NCBI GenBank assembly: GCA_947594335.1
Contig: CANQEC010000090.1
Coordinates: forward strand, 1 to 8,965
Reading direction: 5' to 3'
Length of the DNA: 8,965 bases
Origin: an uncultured Lachnospiraceae bacterium
Lineage (GTDB): Bacteria; Bacillota; Clostridia; Lachnospirales; Lachnospiraceae
Shown here: positions 5,118-8,965 of the stretch, one piece after another
Layout of the letters: the number at the start of each line of letters is the position of its first letter
Numbering within the stretch: position 1 is the stretch's first letter
Made by a program: the position numbers and the translations under genes
Notes under the pieces: generated by a model
Told to the model about the DNA's origin: nothing
The model's input: the letters and a program-made list of their open reading frames with translations, nothing else
Databases searched by the model: none

Positions 5118-7529
5118 ATGGAGAACAAGGCACATTTCGGATCCTTAACCCCGAGGATGCAGGCTTACAGGGAGAGCGTACTGGACAAGAAGCCTTATAT
5201 AGACGCGCAGCGCGCGATTCTGGCGACTGAGGCATATAAGAAAAACCTGAATCAGCCGCCGGTGATGAAGCGTGCTCTGATGCTGAAAAATATTCTTGAG
5301 AAAATGAGTATTTATATTGAGGACGAGACGATACTGGCGGGCAATCAGGCCTCCTCCAACAGGGACGCGCCGATCTTTCCGGAGTACACGCTGCAGTTCG
5401 TTCTCGATGAACTGGATCTGTTTGAGAAAAGAGACGGCGATGTCTTCTATATTACAGAGGAGACGAAGGAGCAGATCCGCTCGATCGCGGATTTCTGGGA
5501 AAACAATAATCTGCGCGCCAGAGGGGAGGCCCTGATACCGGAAGAGATGCAGGTCTACATGGACACCGGTTTTTTCGGGATGGAAGGGAAGTTAAACGCC
5601 GGAGACGCCCACATTGTTGTCGATTATGCGAATCTGCTCAGAAAAGGTCTGAAGGATTACGAGCGCAGGGCGAGGGAGTACAAGGCCGGTCTGGATCTGA
5701 CGAAGCCGGAGTCCATCGACAAATATCAGTTTTATAAAGCAGTGCTGATCGTGATCGACGCGGTCCGCGAATTTGCGGGGCGCTATGCGGCGCTTGCGCG
5801 GGAGAAGGCGGCGGACGCTTCGGAGCCGAGAAAATCCGAGCTTCTGGAGATCGCGAGGATCTGTGAGAAGGTTCCCTATGATCCGGCGCAGACCTTTCAT
5901 GAGGCGGTGCAGTCTGTGTGGTTTATCCAGCTCATCCTCCAGATTGAGTCCAATGGACACTCGCTTTCCTACGGACGTTTCGACCAGTACGCGAACGAAT
6001 ATCTGGAAGCGGATCTTCAGAGAGGAACGATCACTGAGGATCAGGCGGTGGAGCTGCTGACGAATCTGTGGATCAAAACGCTGACGATCAACAAGATCCG
6101 CTCGCAGGCGCATACCTTCTCCAGTGCAGGAAGTCCGATGTATCAGAACGTCACCGTCGGCGGACAGACGCCGGACGGCAGGGATGCGGTCAACAAACTG
6201 TCGTTCCTGGTGCTTCGCTCGATCGGACAGACGAGGCTGCCGCAGCCGAATCTGACGGTGCGTTATCACCGGAACCTGAATCAGGATTTTATGAATGAGG
6301 CGCTGGAGGTGCTGAAGCTCGGAACAGGCATGCCAGCGTTCAACAGCGACGAGGTGATTATCTCCTCGTTTATTGAGAAGGGCGTGAAGAAAAAGGATGC
6401 TTACAACTATTCGGCGGTTGGCTGCGTGGAGACCGCGGTTCCCGGAAAATGGGGCTATCGCTGCACCGGCATGAGTTACCTGAATTTCCCGAGAATCCTT
6501 CTCATGGTGATGAACAACGGGATCGACATGACGTCCGGGCGGCGCTTTGTCAAAGATTATGGAAATTTCCGCGACATGGAATCTTTTGACGAGCTGATGA
6601 ACGCGTGGGATAAGGCAGTCCGTGAACTGACCCGCGCCAGCGTGATCGTGGAGAACGCGATCGATCTCGCAAGCGAGCGGGAAGTGCCGGATATTCTCTG
6701 TTCGACGCTGACGCAGGACTGCCTGAGCCGCGGAAAGACGATCAAGGAGGGCGGTGCGGTTTATGACTTTATCTCAGGCCTTCAGGTGGGGATCGCGGAT
6801 ATGGCGGATTCCCTGGCGGCGATTAAGACTCTGGTGTTTGAGGAAAAGAAGATCAGCCGGGACGAGCTGATGGATGCCCTGCAGAATGATTTTGCGGGCG
6901 AGAAAGGAGAGCAGATCCGACAGATGCTGATTAACGACGCTCCGAAGTATGGGAACGACGACGACCGGGCGGACCGGCTGATCGTGGACGCCTACGCATC
7001 CTATATCGACGAGATGAAGAAATATCCGAATACACGTTATCAGAGAGGCCCGATCGGCGGCATCCGCTATGCGGGAACGTCCTCGATCTCCGCGAATGTC
7101 GGGCAGGGATACGGCACAATGGCAACCCCGAACGGGCGTCACGCGCACCAGCCTCTGGCGGAAGGATGTTCTCCAGCGCACGGGATGGACAAAAACGGTC
7201 CCACGGCTGTGTTTAAGTCAGTTTCCAAACTGCCGACTCATGAGATTACCGGAGGCGTGCTTCTGAATCAGAAGGTGACGCCATCCATGCTCTCCACCCC
7301 GGAGAACACGAAAAAGCTGGAGATGATCATCCGCACGTTTTTCAATCGTCTGGACGGCTACCATGTGCAGTACAATGTGGTTGACCGCGCGACGCTTCTG
7401 GACGCGCAGAAACATCCGGAAAATCATAAGGATCTGATTGTCCGTGTGGCGGGCTACAGCGCGTTCTTCAATGTCCTGTCCAAAGCGACACAGGATGATA
7501 TTATCGGGAGAACTGAGCAGACATTATGA
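5118..7529 (+). CDS. YbiW/PflF-type glycyl radical enzyme, probable 1,5-anhydroglucitol-6-phosphate lyase
   Basis: An 803-residue glycyl radical enzyme of normal length. The radical glycine is Gly779 in RVAGYSA (776-782). The thiyl cysteine is Cys436, with Glu438 as likely base, in VGCVETAVPGKWGYRCTG (434-451). The motif IESNGHSLSYGR (276-287) contains His281. It is not pyruvate formate-lyase, which has two adjacent cysteines. It also lacks the Asp found 14 residues after the cysteine in glycerol dehydratase (here Thr450). From memory, E. coli YbiW shares ETAV-GKWGYRCTGMS and IESNGHS, while PflD has a different sequence at both sites. YbiW was recently reported to open 1,5-anhydroglucitol-6-phosphate to 1-deoxyfructose-6-phosphate. 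The ATG at 5118 follows GGGAGAAG (5104-5111). The activase gene is divergent and an FSA-type aldolase gene lies beyond the DeoR gene. Family is certain; substrate is inferred. Confidence 0.93.
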   Translation: MENKAHFGSLTPRMQAYRESVLDKKPYIDAQRAILATEAYKKNLNQPPVMKRALMLKNILEKMSIYIEDETILAGNQASSNRDAPIFPEYTLQFVLDELDLFEKRDGDVFYITEETKEQIRSIADFWENNNLRARGEALIPEEMQVYMDTGFFGMEGKLNAGDAHIVVDYANLLRKGLKDYERRAREYKAGLDLTKPESIDKYQFYKAVLIVIDAVREFAGRYAALAREKAADASEPRKSELLEIARICEKVPYDPAQTFHEAVQSVWFIQLILQIESNGHSLSYGRFDQYANEYLEADLQRGTITEDQAVELLTNLWIKTLTINKIRSQAHTFSSAGSPMYQNVTVGGQTPDGRDAVNKLSFLVLRSIGQTRLPQPNLTVRYHRNLNQDFMNEALEVLKLGTGMPAFNSDEVIISSFIEKGVKKKDAYNYSAVGCVETAVPGKWGYRCTGMSYLNFPRILLMVMNNGIDMTSGRRFVKDYGNFRDMESFDELMNAWDKAVRELTRASVIVENAIDLASEREVPDILCSTLTQDCLSRGKTIKEGGAVYDFISGLQVGIADMADSLAAIKTLVFEEKKISRDELMDALQNDFAGEKGEQIRQMLINDAPKYGNDDDRADRLIVDAYASYIDEMKKYPNTRYQRGPIGGIRYAGTSSISANVGQGYGTMATPNGRHAHQPLAEGCSPAHGMDKNGPTAVFKSVSKLPTHEITGGVLLNQKVTPSMLSTPENTKKLEMIIRTFFNRLDGYHVQYNVVDRATLLDAQKHPENHKDLIVRVAGYSAFFNVLSKATQDDIIGRTEQTL

Positions 7530-7558
7530 AAAACGAATTTCACAGGGACTGATGCCTG

Positions 7559-8314
7559 CTATACAGTAATGACCTGGATCCCCCTGGACTGCAGAGAACG
7601 GCTTGCTTCATCAGGAATTCTGCTGTCCGTGATGACGGTCTGTATCCGGCCGTTCAGATTCAGCGGAACGATCCCGCGCCTGCTGAATTTTTCGCTTTCT
7701 GTCAGAACGATGACAGCCTCCGCCTGCGCGGCCATGTCACGGACGGCCTCGGCGCGGAGCTGGTCGCGGTTTGTAAAGCCGTTTTCCGGAGAATAGCCGT
7801 CTGTACCGATAAAAAACTGATCCACACAGAAGTTCGACGCTGTCTGCCGCACCAGCGGTCCGACCACGACCTGGCTGTCCTGCTGGAAGATGCCGCCCAG
7901 AAGAATAATCTGGAAACCAGATTTCCCGCGGATGTAGGAGGCGATGAAAGCGCTGTTGGTGATGACCGTCAGATCGCGGTGCGTTTCCGTGAGCACATCC
8001 GCGAGAAGCGCGCAGCAGCTTCCGTTTTCAATCATGATGGTATCGCCGTTCTGGACGAGCTCGCTGGCCTTTCTGGCAATCTTTTTTTTCGCGTCGTAAT
8101 GAAAGGCGATGCGCGTTCCCATATCGTCCATGTTCCGGAGCGCGGCGTACCCATGCTCCCGCCGGATGATGCCGCGCTGTTCCAGCTCATTCAGATCCTT
8201 TCGGACCGTCACCTGGGAAACGCCCAGTTTTTCAGAAAGCTCTGTGACATCCGCTTTGGTTTCCGACGACAAAAGTTCCAGAATCTGGTTTGTGCGGTCT
8301 GTTTTCTTTCTCAT
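7559..8314 (-). CDS. DeoR/GlpR-family transcriptional regulator
   Basis: A 251-residue repressor-type protein of normal DeoR-family length. The N-terminal helix-turn-helix spans about 6-60, with VTELSEKLGVSQVTVRKDLNELEQ as the HTH core (23-46 region) and the family's RREHGYA turn (51-57). The C-terminal DeoRC sensor domain (about 73-235) shows IENGSCCALLA (95-105) in the phosphosugar-binding loop, FFIGTDGYSPENGFT (167-181), and LTESEKFSRRG (204-214). Such domains usually bind a phosphorylated sugar that relieves repression. The start at 8314 has AGGAGA (8321-8326 on this strand). The gene converges on the glycyl radical enzyme gene with only 29 bases between the stop codons, and is divergent from the aldolase gene across 69 bases. 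It is therefore the likely local regulator of both, perhaps sensing the anhydrosugar or deoxyketose phosphate. Confidence 0.93.
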   Translation of the reverse strand: MRKKTDRTNQILELLSSETKADVTELSEKLGVSQVTVRKDLNELEQRGIIRREHGYAALRNMDDMGTRIAFHYDAKKKIARKASELVQNGDTIMIENGSCCALLADVLTETHRDLTVITNSAFIASYIRGKSGFQIILLGGIFQQDSQVVVGPLVRQTASNFCVDQFFIGTDGYSPENGFTNRDQLRAEAVRDMAAQAEAVIVLTESEKFSRRGIVPLNLNGRIQTVITDSRIPDEASRSLQSRGIQVITV

Positions 8315-8383
8315 ATTTTTTCTCCTGTCTCATTTTTGGACGGGTCATCAGAATTTCATTAAAAATAAAATTGGAGGTATCGT
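8315..8383. promoter_or_regulatory. Divergent intergenic region between DeoR regulator and aldolase
   Basis: These 69 AT-rich bases must hold the leftward regulator start signals and probably a rightward aldolase promoter. A weak rightward pair, TTGGAC (8336-8341) with TAAAAA (8360-8365) at 18 bases, is the best seen and is not convincing. CCTGTCTCATTTTTG (8324-8338) loosely resembles CCTGTCATTTGTTA in the activase/enzyme control region. Confidence 0.3.
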
Positions 8384-8965
8384 ATGAAACTTTGTATTGA
8401 CCACGCAGATATCAGCAAAATCAGGCACATTTATGAATTTTACCCGGCAGACGGAGTGTCCACAAATCCCTCCATTCTGGCGAGGACAAAAAGAGCGCCC
8501 TATGAGGTCTTAAAGGAAATCCGCGCGTTTATCGGAACAGACGCGGAGCTGTTTGTGCAGGCCGTTTCCGGCAAAGCCGAGACAATGACGGAGGAAGCCC
8601 ACAGGATTGTAAGAGAGCTCGGGGACACTACCTTGGTGAAGATTCCCTGCACGCCGGAAGGCTTTAAAGCCATGAAGCAGCTGAAAAAAGAGGGGATCCG
8701 TTTTATCGGAACCGCGGTTTACACAGCCATGCAGGGATATCTGGCGGCAAAGTGCGGAGCGGAGTATGTGGCGCCGTACATCAACCGTATTGATAATATG
8801 GGGTTTGACGGGATCCAGGTGGCAAAAGACATACACGACGCGATCAAAGGAAGCGGACTGGACAGCGGCCTTCTGGCGGCGAGCTTCAAAAACAGCCAGC
8901 AGGTGCTGGAGCTGACGAAATACGGCGTAAAGGCCGTGACGGCAGCTCCGGATGTGATCGAAGGC
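8384..8965 (+). CDS. fsa: Fructose-6-phosphate aldolase-type transaldolase (FSA/TalC family), 3' partial
   Basis: A class I aldolase of the small transaldolase family, cut by the window end after 194 codons; E. coli FSA has 220, so about 26 residues are missing. The Schiff-base lysine is Lys86 in TLVKIPCT (83-90). GVSTNPSIL (24-32), FVQAVS with Gln59 (57-62), IGTAVY with Thr110 (108-113), APYINRID with Tyr132 (130-137) and LAASFK mark the barrel active site. Gln59 and Tyr132 match the aldolase-type FSA residues of E. coli (Gln59, Tyr131) rather than classical transaldolase. FSA enzymes cleave or form the C3-C4 bond with dihydroxyacetone or hydroxyacetone as donor, so this protein could split 1-deoxyfructose-6-phosphate made by the neighbouring glycyl radical enzyme. 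The ATG at 8384 has GGAGG (8373-8377). Gene neighbourhood supports that role; the reaction is inferred. Confidence 0.94.
   Translation, partial: MKLCIDHADISKIRHIYEFYPADGVSTNPSILARTKRAPYEVLKEIRAFIGTDAELFVQAVSGKAETMTEEAHRIVRELGDTTLVKIPCTPEGFKAMKQLKKEGIRFIGTAVYTAMQGYLAAKCGAEYVAPYINRIDNMGFDGIQVAKDIHDAIKGSGLDSGLLAASFKNSQQVLELTKYGVKAVTAAPDVIEG

Noticed and set aside
5018..5230. A 70-codon frame starting in the control region and overlapping the enzyme start
   Set aside because: Its start lies upstream of the enzyme promoter, it has no ribosome site, and it overlaps the real gene in another frame.
5592..6269. A 225-codon minus-strand open frame inside the glycyl radical enzyme gene
   Set aside because: Arginine- and leucine-rich shadow of a clear enzyme gene, with no ribosome site or recognisable domain.
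5118..7529. Label as pyruvate formate-lyase or glycerol dehydratase
   Set aside because: A single active-site cysteine with Glu438 excludes formate-lyase, and the Asp expected in diol dehydratases is replaced by Thr450; the YbiW-type signature fits better.

Overview
The window looks like chromosomal DNA of an anaerobic, gut-type Firmicute, probably a Clostridia/Lachnospiraceae member. The reasons are strong AAGGAGG or GGAGG ribosome sites, moderate GC, an oxygen-sensitive glycyl radical enzyme with its radical-SAM activase, and close family resemblance of the Rrf2, cupin and YkvI-type proteins to clostridial ones. The placement is inference. No tRNA, rRNA, CRISPR array or intact mobile element was seen.

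Left part (1-3559, all on +). The window opens inside a GlcD-type FAD-dependent D-2-hydroxyacid dehydrogenase. 24 bases later comes a ten-helix YkvI-family membrane protein, so an oxidase/transporter operon is likely. Next is an Rrf2-type repressor (2679-3113), then a small cupin protein (3206-3559). Between these two lies a consensus promoter (TTGACA-17-TATAAT) whose -35 box overlaps a perfect 11-bp-arm inverted repeat, a very likely operator. A hairpin terminator at 3744-3782 closes this block.

Middle (3560-3983). This 424-base stretch has no convincing intact gene. It holds the terminator, a long-loop inverted repeat, a 14-codon mini-ORF that resembles the start of an AAA-ATPase-like/DUF1703 protein, and a 16-bp perfect palindrome. 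It looks like decayed intergenic debris.

Right part (3984-8965). A glycyl radical enzyme module: activase (-), 231-bp control region, glycyl radical enzyme (+), DeoR-family regulator (-), and fructose-6-phosphate-aldolase-type transaldolase (+, cut by the window end). The enzyme carries the active-site signature of E. coli YbiW (PflF) rather than of PflD or the diol dehydratases. With the FSA-type aldolase next door, the best reading is the recently described anhydroglycolysis route. In that route 1,5-anhydroglucitol-6-phosphate is ring-opened to 1-deoxyfructose-6-phosphate, which the aldolase splits into glyceraldehyde-3-phosphate and hydroxyacetone. The DeoR protein is the probable local sugar-phosphate-responsive repressor. 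Uptake and phosphorylation genes and the hydroxyacetone reductase are not in the window.
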